Assembly: GCA_022822855.1 (NCBI GenBank)
Contig: JAJDYG010000004.1
Location: 1 to 38,959, forward strand
Direction of reading: 5' to 3'
Source of the DNA: Dehalococcoidia bacterium
GTDB taxonomy: Bacteria; Chloroflexota; Dehalococcoidia; Bin125
DNA length: 38,959 nt
This document shows, piece after piece, positions 13,984 to 22,332 of the stretch. Numbering within the stretch: position 1 is the first letter of the stretch; each line of letters starts with the position of its first letter. A program made the position numbers and the translations under genes. The notes beneath the pieces were generated by a model that saw nothing but the letters and a program-made list of their open reading frames with translations, was not told where the DNA came from and ran no database searches.

Positions 13984-16900
13984 ATGACCATCCAACGCCT
14001 ACTGGTCGCCAACCGTGGCGAGATCGCCGTCCGCGTGCTCCGCACCGCCACCGAACTCGGAATCGCCACGGCCGCCATCCACTCGTCCGACGACGCGTCA
14101 TCGGACCACGTCCAGCACGCCGAGACCGTGATTCCACTGGAAGCAATCGGTCCGGCCGCATATCTCGACATCGCGCAGATCATCGAGCGTGCTCAACAAC
14201 ATGAGTGCGACGCCATCCATCCTGGTTACGGCTTCCTCGCCGAGAATGCCGACTTCGCCCGCGCCTGCGAGGAAGCCGGCATCACGTTCGTTGGACCCTC
14301 CCCAGCCGCTCTGGCGCTGTTCGGCGACAAGGCGCGGGCCAGGACGCTCGCCGGTGCCCGCGGCGTGCCAGTCCTGACCGGTACGGATCATGCCGTTGAC
14401 CTCGACGGCGCTCGCGCCTTCTTCGACCAACTCGACGGCCGCCCGATGGTGATCAAGGCGATCGGTGGCGGCGGCGGACGTGGGATGCGCGCGATCAACG
14501 AGGCCTCCGAAATCGAGGACGCCTTCGAGCGCTGCACGCGCGAGGCCCGGGCCGCGTTCGGCAACGGCGCCCTGTTCGTCGAGCGCTTCGTCCCCCGCGC
14601 CCGTCATATCGAGGTCCAGATCGTCGGAGACCAGCACGGCAACGTCACCCACGTCGGCGAGCGCGAATGCACGGTCCAGCGCCGCTATCAGAAGTTGATC
14701 GAGATCGCTCCCTCCCCGACTCTCGGCGCCAATCTTCGTGAGCGAATCACCCATGCAGCGGTTGAGTTGGCTTCCGCCGGCGGCTATGCCAATCTCGGCA
14801 CCTTCGAGTTCCTCGTCGACGCCGACACGAATGACGACTTCGCCTTCATCGAGGCCAACGCGAGGCTTCAGGTCGAGCACACCGTGACCGAGGAAGTCGC
14901 CGGACTCGACCTGGTCGAATGCCAGCTCCGAATCGCGGAAGGCATGACGCTCGCCTATCTCGGCTTGGATTCTCCGCCGTCGCTGCGCGGCTACGCGATT
15001 CAATCGAGGGTCAACCTGGAGCGCATGCGCGAAGACGGCGACGTTCGCCCTGCCGCCGGAGCCCTGCGCACCTTCCGCCCACCCGCCGGACCGGGCGTCC
15101 GCGTCGATACCTACGGCTACGCCGGCTACGCCGCCAATCCCAACTTCGATTCCCTGATCGCCAAGGTCGTGACCCGCCATCCGAGCAGCAACTTCGGCGA
15201 CGTCGTCCGGCGCGCTCAGCGAGCGCTCGACGAGTTTCAACTCGAAGGCCCCGACTCGAACATCGCCTTCCTGCGCAACATCCTCAGCCATCCAGAGTTC
15301 ATCGCTGGTGACGTCCACACCCGCTGGATCGACGAACGAATCGCTGATTTGGCGGTCACATCCGACAATGGCGCAACCAGCGGAGGCCAGTCGGCCTGGG
15401 CAGGCGCCCAGGTCGAGAATCAGGTCAGCGACCCTCTCGCGGCCCTCGACTTCTTCCGCCAGGGCGCCGGCGCGGCCTCACTCGATGTCAACCGAGGTCT
15501 CGAAGAGGATCGCGCAGGGTTCCCCGCGCCCGAAATCATCGGACCTCCCGGCACCGAGCCGCTGCGCGCCCCGATCCAGGGCACGATTATCGAAATCCTC
15601 GTCGCCGAGGGCGATTCCGTCGTCGCCGGCCAGGACATGATCATCATGAACGCGATGAAGATGGAGCATCTGCTCCAGTCCCAGATCGGCGGCATTGTCC
15701 AGGAGATCACCGTTTCGGTCGGCGACATCATCTGGGAAGGCCACCCGCTCGTCTTCATCGAACCGGCCGACGTCGGCCCTGCCGTCGACGACGGCACGGG
15801 CGACATCGATCTCGACTACATTCGCCCCGACCTGCAGCACAACATCGATCTGCACGAAGCAATACTCGACCACAACCGCGAGGGACCGGTCGCCAGGCGT
15901 CACGCCAAGGGCAAGCGCACTGCACGAGAGAACATCTCGCAGCTCGTCGAGGGCGGCACCTGGACCGAGTACATGCCGCTCGCCGTCGCGGCGCAGCGTC
16001 GAAACCGCTCCTGGGAGGAACTGCGCGTCGTCTCTCCCGCCGACGGTCTGATCTGTGGCATCGGTACCGTCAACGCCGATCTATTCGACAATGACGTCGC
16101 CAGCACCGCGATCATCTCCTACGACGAAACGGTCTGGGCCGGAACCCAGGGCGGCCGCGGCCACGAGAAGACCGACCGCATGGTGGAGACCGCGCATCGC
16201 CTGCTGACCCCGCTCGTCTTCATCGCCGAAGGCGCCGGCGGACGCTCAGGCGACTCTGACTGGGCTTACACCCGCGTTGCCGCCCGCGCCGTCCGGACCT
16301 TCGAGCGCCTGGCCGAGCTCTCCGGAAAGGTGCCGATGGTCTCAATCACCGCCGGACGCTGCTTCGCCGGCAACGCCTCGATGCTCGGAATGTGCGACAT
16401 CATCGTCGCGACGGAGGGCTCCAATATCGCCATGGGCGGCCCCGCGGTCATCGAAGGCGGCGGACTCGGCCTCTTCCTGCCCGAGGAACTCGGCCCGATG
16501 TCGCAGCAGGTGCCCAACGGCGTCGTCGACATCTTCGTCAAGGACGAAGAGGAAGCGATGGCCGCAGTCAAGAAGTACCTCTCCTACTTCCAGGGCCGGC
16601 TCAAGGAGTGGTCCGCGCCCGACCAGCGGCTCCTGCGCCACGTCATCCCCGAGAATCGGCTGCGCACATACGACATTCGCAAAGTGATCGACCTGCTCGC
16701 CGACCACGACTCCGTCCTCGAGCTCAGGCCCGAGTTCGGCATCGGCGTCATCACCTCGTTGATTCGGGTCGAAGGCCGGCCGGTCGGAGTGATCGCCAAC
16801 AACAATATGCATCTCGGCGGCGCGGTCGACAGCGACGGCTCCGACAAGCTCGCCCGCTTCGCCCAGATCTGCGACTCCTGGAACATTCCCGTTCTCACCC

Positions 16901-17382
16901 TCGTCGACACGCCCGGCATGATGGTTGGGCCCGAGGTCGAAAAGACCGCACTGGTTCGCCATTGCCACCGGGTCTTCGTCTCGCTGGCCAACCTGACCAC
17001 GCCGAAGATGACGATCACCGTCCGCAAGTGCTACGGACTCGGCGGACTCGCCATGCTCGCCGGCAGCACCGAGGCCGGACTCTTCAACGTCGGCTGGCCG
17101 ACCTCGGAGTACGGCGGCATGAACCTCGAAGCCGGGGTCAAGCTCGGCGCCCGAGCTCAGCTCGAGAAGATCGACGACCTCGAAGAGCGCACGCGCGTCT
17201 ACGAGCAGATGGTCGCCGACGCCTACGAGCGCGGCAACGCCTTCAACGCCGCGACCGTGCTCGAGTCCGACGACGTGATCGACCCCGCCGACACGCGCAA
17301 GTGGATCATCCGCCTGCTCGACGCGGTGCCCAATTCAGAGCCGATCCGCAAGGGCCGCCGTCCCTACATCGACAGTTGGTAG
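13984..17382 (+). CDS. single-chain biotin-dependent acyl-CoA carboxylase (BC-BCCP-CT fusion)
   Basis: The 1132-aa protein joins all catalytic parts of an acyl-CoA carboxylase. Residues 1-450 form biotin carboxylase: LLVANRGEIAVRVLRTA start, HPGYGFLAEN, the ATP-grasp loop IGGGGGRGM at 160-168, and FIEANARLQVEHTVTEE. A linker leads to a biotin carrier domain (about 520-595) with biotinyl-lysine K559 in NAMKMEH. Residues 620-1132 are a carboxyltransferase with KRTARENISQLVEGG, GRCFAGNASMLG and a C-terminal crotonase-type half. Enzymes of this layout carboxylate acetyl-, propionyl- or longer acyl-CoAs; the substrate cannot be read from sequence here. A TACAAT lies 7 nt before the ATG. The permease genes follow after 78 nt. 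Confidence 0.9.
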   Translation: MTIQRLLVANRGEIAVRVLRTATELGIATAAIHSSDDASSDHVQHAETVIPLEAIGPAAYLDIAQIIERAQQHECDAIHPGYGFLAENADFARACEEAGITFVGPSPAALALFGDKARARTLAGARGVPVLTGTDHAVDLDGARAFFDQLDGRPMVIKAIGGGGGRGMRAINEASEIEDAFERCTREARAAFGNGALFVERFVPRARHIEVQIVGDQHGNVTHVGERECTVQRRYQKLIEIAPSPTLGANLRERITHAAVELASAGGYANLGTFEFLVDADTNDDFAFIEANARLQVEHTVTEEVAGLDLVECQLRIAEGMTLAYLGLDSPPSLRGYAIQSRVNLERMREDGDVRPAAGALRTFRPPAGPGVRVDTYGYAGYAANPNFDSLIAKVVTRHPSSNFGDVVRRAQRALDEFQLEGPDSNIAFLRNILSHPEFIAGDVHTRWIDERIADLAVTSDNGATSGGQSAWAGAQVENQVSDPLAALDFFRQGAGAASLDVNRGLEEDRAGFPAPEIIGPPGTEPLRAPIQGTIIEILVAEGDSVVAGQDMIIMNAMKMEHLLQSQIGGIVQEITVSVGDIIWEGHPLVFIEPADVGPAVDDGTGDIDLDYIRPDLQHNIDLHEAILDHNREGPVARRHAKGKRTARENISQLVEGGTWTEYMPLAVAAQRRNRSWEELRVVSPADGLICGIGTVNADLFDNDVASTAIISYDETVWAGTQGGRGHEKTDRMVETAHRLLTPLVFIAEGAGGRSGDSDWAYTRVAARAVRTFERLAELSGKVPMVSITAGRCFAGNASMLGMCDIIVATEGSNIAMGGPAVIEGGGLGLFLPEELGPMSQQVPNGVVDIFVKDEEEAMAAVKKYLSYFQGRLKEWSAPDQRLLRHVIPENRLRTYDIRKVIDLLADHDSVLELRPEFGIGVITSLIRVEGRPVGVIANNNMHLGGAVDSDGSDKLARFAQICDSWNIPVLTLVDTPGMMVGPEVEKTALVRHCHRVFVSLANLTTPKMTITVRKCYGLGGLAMLAGSTEAGLFNVGWPTSEYGGMNLEAGVKLGARAQLEKIDDLEERTRVYEQMVADAYERGNAFNAATVLESDDVIDPADTRKWIIRLLDAVPNSEPIRKGRRPYIDSW

Positions 17383-17408
17383 GGCTGCAAGAGCCAGCGA
17401 CATCTGGC

Positions 17409-17414
17409 TAGAAT
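17409..17414 (+). promoter_or_regulatory. -10-like TAGAAT upstream of the transporter genes
   Basis: TAGAAT, preceded by GC as in extended -10 elements, lies about 45 nt before the first permease start, in the gap after the carboxylase. No convincing -35 box is seen. Confidence 0.3.
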
Positions 17415-17460
17415 GCCGCCTACAGCGGCGCTAGCCTCATCGTGCGCTGCGGAGTGAATG

Positions 17461-18390
17461 ATGCAGTTCGCCAATCTGCTCGTAATTCGCCTGATCCAGA
17501 CGATCCTCGTGATCTGGGTGGTCGTGAGCATCGTCTTTGTCATCTCGCGTTTGATTGGCAACCCGGAAACCTCGTTGATGCCGTGGGACGCGACCAATGA
17601 GGACTACGAGCGGATCAGGGAGAAACTCGGTCTGAACGATCCCATGATCGTCCAGTACGGAAGGTTCCTCGGCGACGCCCTGCAGGGCGACCTGGGCTTC
17701 TCCTACCACCGCACCGGTCCGGCCCTGGACATCGTCGCCGACAAGGTGCTGGGCACGGTCAAGCTGACTGCCGCCGGACTGGTGGTCGCACTCGGATTGG
17801 GCGTACCACTGGGGGTGTTTGCCGCCTTGCGGCGGGGCTCACCTCTCGATTGGCTCGCGCGCCTGGTCGCGGTCTTCGGACAGGCCACTCCGAGCTTCTG
17901 GCTCGGCCTCATGCTGATCTTCTTCCTCGCCACACGCGTGTCCTGGTTCCCGACCGCGGGTGCTGAGGGCTTCCGCTCCCTGGTCTTGCCGGCCATCGCC
18001 CTCGGATTGCTCTCGGCGGCTGGATTCATGCGCCTGACCCGCTCAGGAATGATCGATGTCATGAACACCGATTTCATCCGAACCGCGCGCGCCAAGGGGC
18101 TGAACGAGCGCACGGTGATTCTGCGTCACGGCCTGCGCCATGCGTTGATCCCGGTGATGACCATCCTTGGCATCGAGCTCGGACGCCTGATCGCCGGCTC
18201 GGTGATCATCGAAGTCGTCTTCTCCTGGCCCGGCATCGGGCGGCTGATGATCGAGTCGATCCTGCAGTCGGATTACCCAACGGTGCAAGCCGGCCTCGTC
18301 GTCATCGCCGCCTCGATCACTCTTGGCAACCTGATCGTTGACATGACTTACCGCGTCATCGATCCGCGTATTCGAATGGCGGCGCTCTGA
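17461..18390 (+). CDS. ABC transporter permease, DppB/OppB type
   Basis: This is an inner-membrane permease of a peptide/nickel-type ABC importer, about 309 aa, with a long N-terminal membrane helix (LLVIRLIQTILVIWVVVSI). The usual periplasmic segment with EKLGLNDPMIVQYGRFL and GDLGFSYH follows, then four or five further membrane segments. The EAA motif that contacts the ATPase is visible around FIRTARAKGLNERTVILRH. GGAG at 17451-17454 suits the second ATG of the pair. The gene overlaps the next permease by one base (TGATG). No ATPase gene is in the window, so the complex must borrow one from elsewhere. Confidence 0.92.
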   Translation: MQFANLLVIRLIQTILVIWVVVSIVFVISRLIGNPETSLMPWDATNEDYERIREKLGLNDPMIVQYGRFLGDALQGDLGFSYHRTGPALDIVADKVLGTVKLTAAGLVVALGLGVPLGVFAALRRGSPLDWLARLVAVFGQATPSFWLGLMLIFFLATRVSWFPTAGAEGFRSLVLPAIALGLLSAAGFMRLTRSGMIDVMNTDFIRTARAKGLNERTVILRHGLRHALIPVMTILGIELGRLIAGSVIIEVVFSWPGIGRLMIESILQSDYPTVQAGLVVIAASITLGNLIVDMTYRVIDPRIRMAAL

Positions 18391-19301
18391 TGTCAATCTC
18401 AGCGTCAACCGACGCGGCGGTGGCTGCAGCGAACACGGAGTCCAGGCGCCGCTGGCAGATCTCTTACCGCCGCCGGAGATACCTGTTGGTCGCGCCACCG
18501 ATGCTGGTCATGATCGCGTTTGTCGTCTTCGGCATCTTTGCCGACGTGATCGCACCCGGGGATCCGGGTCAGACCCATCTGCTGTCGAGGCTCGAAGCGC
18601 CGGTGTTCTCCGGTGGCACGTCAGAGTTTCCGCTCGGCACCGACCACGTCGGGCGCGACATCTGGACTCGGGTAGTGCACGGCGCCCGAGTCTCGCTCAT
18701 CGTCGTGGCGATCGTCGTCCCTGGCGCGGCCCTGTTTGGCACTGTCATTGGAATGTTCGCAGGCTGGCGAGGCGGCATCGTCGGCCAGCTGCTGATGCGC
18801 TACGTCGATGTGCAGTTGGCGCTGCCGGCCATCCTCTTCGCAGTGCTGCTCGGGGCGGTGCTTGGAGCCTCGCTGAGAAACGTGATTCTCATCCTGTTGG
18901 TCTGGACCTGGACGGTCTATGCCCGCCTGATCCGGGCGGAGGTGCTCTCGCTCAAGGAGCGCGAGTTCGTCCTTGCTTCGCTCGCCGCTGGCGGCAGCAA
19001 TTGGTGGATCATGCGCAAACAGCTGCTGCCAAACGTGTTCAACACGATCGTGGTGATCATGACCCTCGAGATTCCGATCGTGATCGTCGCCGAGGCCTCG
19101 CTCAGCTTCCTCGGCGTCGGCGCGCCGGTCGAGCAGGCCACGTGGGGACGGATGATCACCGAGGCGCGCAACTACCTGACCCACGCCTGGTGGGTGATGT
19201 GGATGCCTGGCCTTGCCCTGATGCTCGTCGCACTGAGCGGCAACCTCGTCGGCGACTGGTTACGCGACCTGCTCGACCCGCGCCTCCGCAATCTCGGATA
19301 G
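18390..19301 (+). CDS. ABC transporter permease, DppC/OppC type
   Basis: This 303-aa second permease forms the membrane channel with the DppB-type protein. The N-terminus has a basic cytosolic stretch (SRRRWQISYRRRRYL), then a membrane helix (MLVMIAFVVFGIFADVIA). The conserved FPLGTDHVGRDIWTRVVHGARVSL follows, split here only by sequence drift. The EAA loop appears as KEREFVLASLAAGGSNWW. The C-terminal LSFLGVGAPVEQATWGRMI and LVGDWLRDLLDPRLR are family hallmarks. Translation is coupled to the upstream permease through TGATG. The operon is interrupted here by an MNT-HEPN gene before the binding protein. Confidence 0.93.
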   Translation: MSISASTDAAVAAANTESRRRWQISYRRRRYLLVAPPMLVMIAFVVFGIFADVIAPGDPGQTHLLSRLEAPVFSGGTSEFPLGTDHVGRDIWTRVVHGARVSLIVVAIVVPGAALFGTVIGMFAGWRGGIVGQLLMRYVDVQLALPAILFAVLLGAVLGASLRNVILILLVWTWTVYARLIRAEVLSLKEREFVLASLAAGGSNWWIMRKQLLPNVFNTIVVIMTLEIPIVIVAEASLSFLGVGAPVEQATWGRMITEARNYLTHAWWVMWMPGLALMLVALSGNLVGDWLRDLLDPRLRNLG

Positions 19302-19326
19302 CCCCTCTGGCGGAGTGCCGACTGGC

Positions 19327-19332
19327 TACCAT
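19327..19332 (+). promoter_or_regulatory. TANNNT -10-like element before the MNT-HEPN gene
   Basis: TACCAT ends 7 nt before ATG 19340, with no Shine-Dalgarno. This suggests the gene is transcribed as its own leaderless unit inside the transporter locus. Confidence 0.35.
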
Positions 19333-19339
19333 CGATTCC

Positions 19340-20086
19340 ATGACCACAGCATCCTCGACGAGGCAAGACATTGATCCAGCCATCGACGAGATGGTGCGGA
19401 TCATCGTGGATGGCTGGAATCCACGGCAGATCGTCCTGTTCGGGTCACGGGCGCGCGGCGACCACGACGAGCAAAGCGACGTCGACCTGTTGGTGGTTCT
19501 CGACGAAGCGGAGCACCGCGGAGAGTTGGGTCGGCAGGTCAGCGCAGCGCTCTCGTGTACCGGAATCTCCAGGGACATCATCATCAGCACGGCCGCCGAT
19601 ATCGTGCGCCAGGCAACCGTGGTCGGTACCGTCGAGCGAGCCGCCATGATCGACGGCCGAACGCTGTACGTCAGAGATCGAGGAGATCCGGTGATGGAGC
19701 AATTCGCTCAGCTCATGCATCGGGCAGGCGAGGACGTGAGAGCAGCGGAAGCATGCCTGGCGCTCGATCCACCGATCTTGTCGGCCGCCTGCTACCACGC
19801 ACAGCAGGCGATTGAGAAGACCATCAAGTCTGCTCTCATGGTTGACAGGATCGATTATCCCTTCACACATGACCTGGAACAGTTGCTGCCGCTCGTGCCG
19901 ATCGCTTGGGACATCGACGGGATCATTGGCGACCCCAAAGAGCTCAGCACATGGGCGTCGTACCCCCGCTACGTGACGATCAAGGAGCCGACGCCCGAGT
20001 ACGCCGAGCAGGCACTCGCTGAGGCACGAGCAATCCACGAGCGCGTGTCGTCCGAGATGTCGCGTCGAGGTTTGGCGGCTGAGTAA
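19340..20086 (+). CDS. MNT-HEPN fusion protein (nucleotidyltransferase plus HEPN)
   Basis: The 248-aa product joins a minimal nucleotidyltransferase domain (residues about 10-110) to a C-terminal HEPN domain (about 119-245). The nucleotidyltransferase motif is GSRARG...SDVDLLVV, with S36, D47 and D49 of the GS and DxD signature. The HEPN part shows ACYHAQQAIEKTIKSAL and THDLEQLLPL. As separate genes, MNT and HEPN proteins form a toxin-antitoxin pair in which MNT adenylylates the HEPN RNase. Here both are one chain. I do not see a clear RxxxxH RNase motif, so RNase activity is unproven. The gene sits between the permeases and the binding protein. Confidence 0.85.
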   Translation: MTTASSTRQDIDPAIDEMVRIIVDGWNPRQIVLFGSRARGDHDEQSDVDLLVVLDEAEHRGELGRQVSAALSCTGISRDIIISTAADIVRQATVVGTVERAAMIDGRTLYVRDRGDPVMEQFAQLMHRAGEDVRAAEACLALDPPILSAACYHAQQAIEKTIKSALMVDRIDYPFTHDLEQLLPLVPIAWDIDGIIGDPKELSTWASYPRYVTIKEPTPEYAEQALAEARAIHERVSSEMSRRGLAAE

Positions 20087-20221
20087 CGCGGCCAACCGCT
20101 AGTGCGGTACCTCGTTGACGTAACGGCGTAGACATCGCGGCGACTGATACGGTCGCGCGAAATTGCCTAACATGCGTAGCAATCCGCGGCGGGGTGTGCC
20201 CGTCGAGCGAGGAGACGAAGA

Positions 20222-22159
20222 ATGTCCACACGAAACTATTGGAAGCGCATGTCGCATCGGCGGCTCTCGCGACGGACCCTGCTGCGCGCGTCGGCCCGAG
20301 CCGGCGTCGGCGCCACCGGCCTGGCGCTGGTCGGCTGCGGCGATGATGACGACGACGGGCAGCAAGTCGCTCAGGTCCAGCAGCAACAGGAGCAGCCGGA
20401 CCCTCAGCCCGCTCAGCAGCAAGAGCAACCGCAGCAACAGCAGCAGGCCATGCAGCAGGAGCAGGCCGAGCAGCAAGCCGAACAACAGGCGCAGCAGGTC
20501 GAGCAGCAAGAACAGCAGGCCGAGCAGGGCACGGTCGAGGCGATCGAGCGCGAGGAGGCCGAGCAGGACGAGCAAGCCGCCGAGCCCGAGGTCGACTTGG
20601 ATGCGACCGTCCGCGTCGCGATTGGTCGCTACACCGCCGGTCTCGATCCGCAGCGATCAGGCTCCCAGACCAACTACGTCAACGGCGCCTGTACCTTCGA
20701 CTCCGGGATGTCCAACCATCCCGAAACCGCGGCTCTGGAGCCCAACCTGGTCCAGTTGCCGGAGATCGTTGACTCGACCAACGTGATCTTCCACGTCACG
20801 CCCGGCGTCATGTTCCACGACGGGTCGCCGTACACCGCCCACGACCTGGAGTTCAACTTCGAGCGGGTGTCTTCGGCAGCCGAGTATCACCAGGGCGGCG
20901 AGACCAGCGACCACCCGAACGAGTGGGCCTCCGCGCGCCAGGCCTTCGGAACGGACAACTTCGCCAGCTACAGCGTCATTGATGATCTGACGTTCGCCGT
21001 CGAAACCCCGGCGCCGAATGCATCGCTCGCCGGCTCGATCATGTCCGGTGCGGTTCGCCATGTGTCCAAGGCATTCGTTGAGGAAAACGGCGACGCGTAT
21101 GTCGATAGCGTCTTCGCCATGGGAACAGGTCCGTTCCGTTTCGTCGACTCCGACCCTGATGTTGGCGCCAATTGGACCCGCAACGACGACTACCACAAGC
21201 CGCGCGACGGCCTGACCAATCCCCGCCTGCCTTGGTACAAGGACTTCGAGGTCCAGATTCGTCCGGAGCCTCTGGCCCAGATTGCCGGCATTGAAGCTGG
21301 CGAGATCGACGCGATCTACAACCTGCCGACCGACGTGGTCGAGCCGTATCGCGACAACCCCAACTTCAAGGTGCTCTACCAGCCGTCGAGTCAGCCGACG
21401 CACTACATCATGTTCAACACGCATGACACGGTGGCCGAGGTTGACGGCGTGCCCAACCCGTTCCTCGACATTCGCGTCCGCGAGGCCGCCAATCTCGCCA
21501 TCAACCGTCAGGAAATCATTGACGGGCTGCTGACCGGCACCGAGGGTCCGGCCTTCGGTCCTTATCGCGGCACGATTGGCTACCCGGGAGAGGCTCTGGA
21601 ATCGCGCTACCACGGCTACGACCCCGAGCGCGCCAAGGCGCTGCTTGAAGAGGCTGGCTACCCCGACGGTCTCGACGTCGACCTGCACATCGTTACCGAC
21701 TTCCAGCCGATCGTGCCGATTCTGGCGCTGCCGGTCCAGGAGTATCTGGAGGCGGTCGGCATTCGCACGACGATCAAGGAGTACCTCAGCTCCGAGTACT
21801 TCCGCACCGTGCGCACCTTCGAGCTGCCGGGCATGTTCTGGTTCTTCACCAACACCATCGCCGAGCCGGAGACGGTGATCGGATCCGGCGTCACCGAGAG
21901 CGGATTCTACGCGGTCAGCGTCTACCCGGAGACCGAGATCGAAGAGTTGTACCAGGCCCAGAACCAGGCCCTCGACCCGGGCGAGCGCGCCGCGTTGCTC
22001 GAGGAGATGTACATCACCTTCTACGACAACTACTCCTGGCTCTTCCTCACCGAGGTGTCTGCCGCCGCGATGTTGGCCGCCAACGTCAACTGGCCGGTCG
22101 GTTCTGCCGAACTCCGAGGCGAAGGAACGTTGTCCGCGATCCAGAAGCTCAAGGTGTAG
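20222..22159 (+). CDS. ABC transporter substrate-binding lipoprotein, family 5, with Gln-rich linker
   Basis: This 645-aa solute-binding protein of the DppA/OppA class is held in the membrane by a lipid on C39. The N-terminus has a twin-arginine-like SRRTLLRAS, a short hydrophobic core and the lipobox LVGC. Residues about 47-122 are almost entirely Gln, Glu and Ala, a flexible linker of unusual length and composition. The binding domain begins with DATVRVAIGRYTAGLDPQR and contains NVIFHVTPGVMFHDGSPYTA and IRVREAANLAINRQEI, typical of family 5. GAGGAG lies before the ATG. It completes an importer with the two permeases upstream; the ligand is probably a peptide-like or oligomeric solute. Confidence 0.92.
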   Translation: MSTRNYWKRMSHRRLSRRTLLRASARAGVGATGLALVGCGDDDDDGQQVAQVQQQQEQPDPQPAQQQEQPQQQQQAMQQEQAEQQAEQQAQQVEQQEQQAEQGTVEAIEREEAEQDEQAAEPEVDLDATVRVAIGRYTAGLDPQRSGSQTNYVNGACTFDSGMSNHPETAALEPNLVQLPEIVDSTNVIFHVTPGVMFHDGSPYTAHDLEFNFERVSSAAEYHQGGETSDHPNEWASARQAFGTDNFASYSVIDDLTFAVETPAPNASLAGSIMSGAVRHVSKAFVEENGDAYVDSVFAMGTGPFRFVDSDPDVGANWTRNDDYHKPRDGLTNPRLPWYKDFEVQIRPEPLAQIAGIEAGEIDAIYNLPTDVVEPYRDNPNFKVLYQPSSQPTHYIMFNTHDTVAEVDGVPNPFLDIRVREAANLAINRQEIIDGLLTGTEGPAFGPYRGTIGYPGEALESRYHGYDPERAKALLEEAGYPDGLDVDLHIVTDFQPIVPILALPVQEYLEAVGIRTTIKEYLSSEYFRTVRTFELPGMFWFFTNTIAEPETVIGSGVTESGFYAVSVYPETEIEELYQAQNQALDPGERAALLEEMYITFYDNYSWLFLTEVSAAAMLAANVNWPVGSAELRGEGTLSAIQKLKV

Positions 22160-22174
22160 GCAGGCAGCTCACTC

Positions 22175-22199
22175 GCTCCCCCCGCGAAGCGGGGGGAGC
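22175..22199 (+). terminator. 11-bp GC hairpin after the binding-protein gene
   Basis: GCTCCCCCCGC pairs perfectly with GCGGGGGGAGC around GAA, 15 nt after the stop. There is no T-run, but the strength and place suggest a transcript end or 3' protection. It may also be one arm of the palindromic repeat block that follows. Confidence 0.5.
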
Positions 22200-22290
22200 C
22201 TGCCCCGCACTTGATGCGGGGATGCCGCAGGCAGAGGGGAGTCCCCGCCCGCTAGGCTAAGGGGACTCCCCTCAGTCCTTCCCTGAAACA
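22198..22290. repeat. palindromic repeat block between transporter and dioxygenase genes
   Basis: CCCCGCA/TGCGGGG (22203-22221) is nested in an outer GCCTGC/GCAGGC pair. Further on, GGGGAGTCCCC and GGGGACTCCCC face each other around CGCCCGCTAGGCTAA. The inner element resembles the palindrome at 72-114. This looks like a cluster of extragenic palindromes with no protein. Confidence 0.55.
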
Positions 22291-22332
22291 CTCCCCCGCA
22301 AAGGAGTGCCCAGCGCCATTGGACCAGAATCG

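Noticed and set aside
16392..17411. A long Arg-rich plus-strand frame inside the carboxylase
   Set aside because: The composition is Arg/Pro/Gly-biased as expected of a shifted frame in GC-rich DNA, and the carboxyltransferase domain occupies the region.
20099..20575. A Leu-rich minus-strand frame opposite the Gln-rich linker, resembling a membrane protein
   Set aside because: CAG/CAA repeats read antisense as CTG/TTG Leu codons, so the hydrophobic frame is an artefact of the linker.
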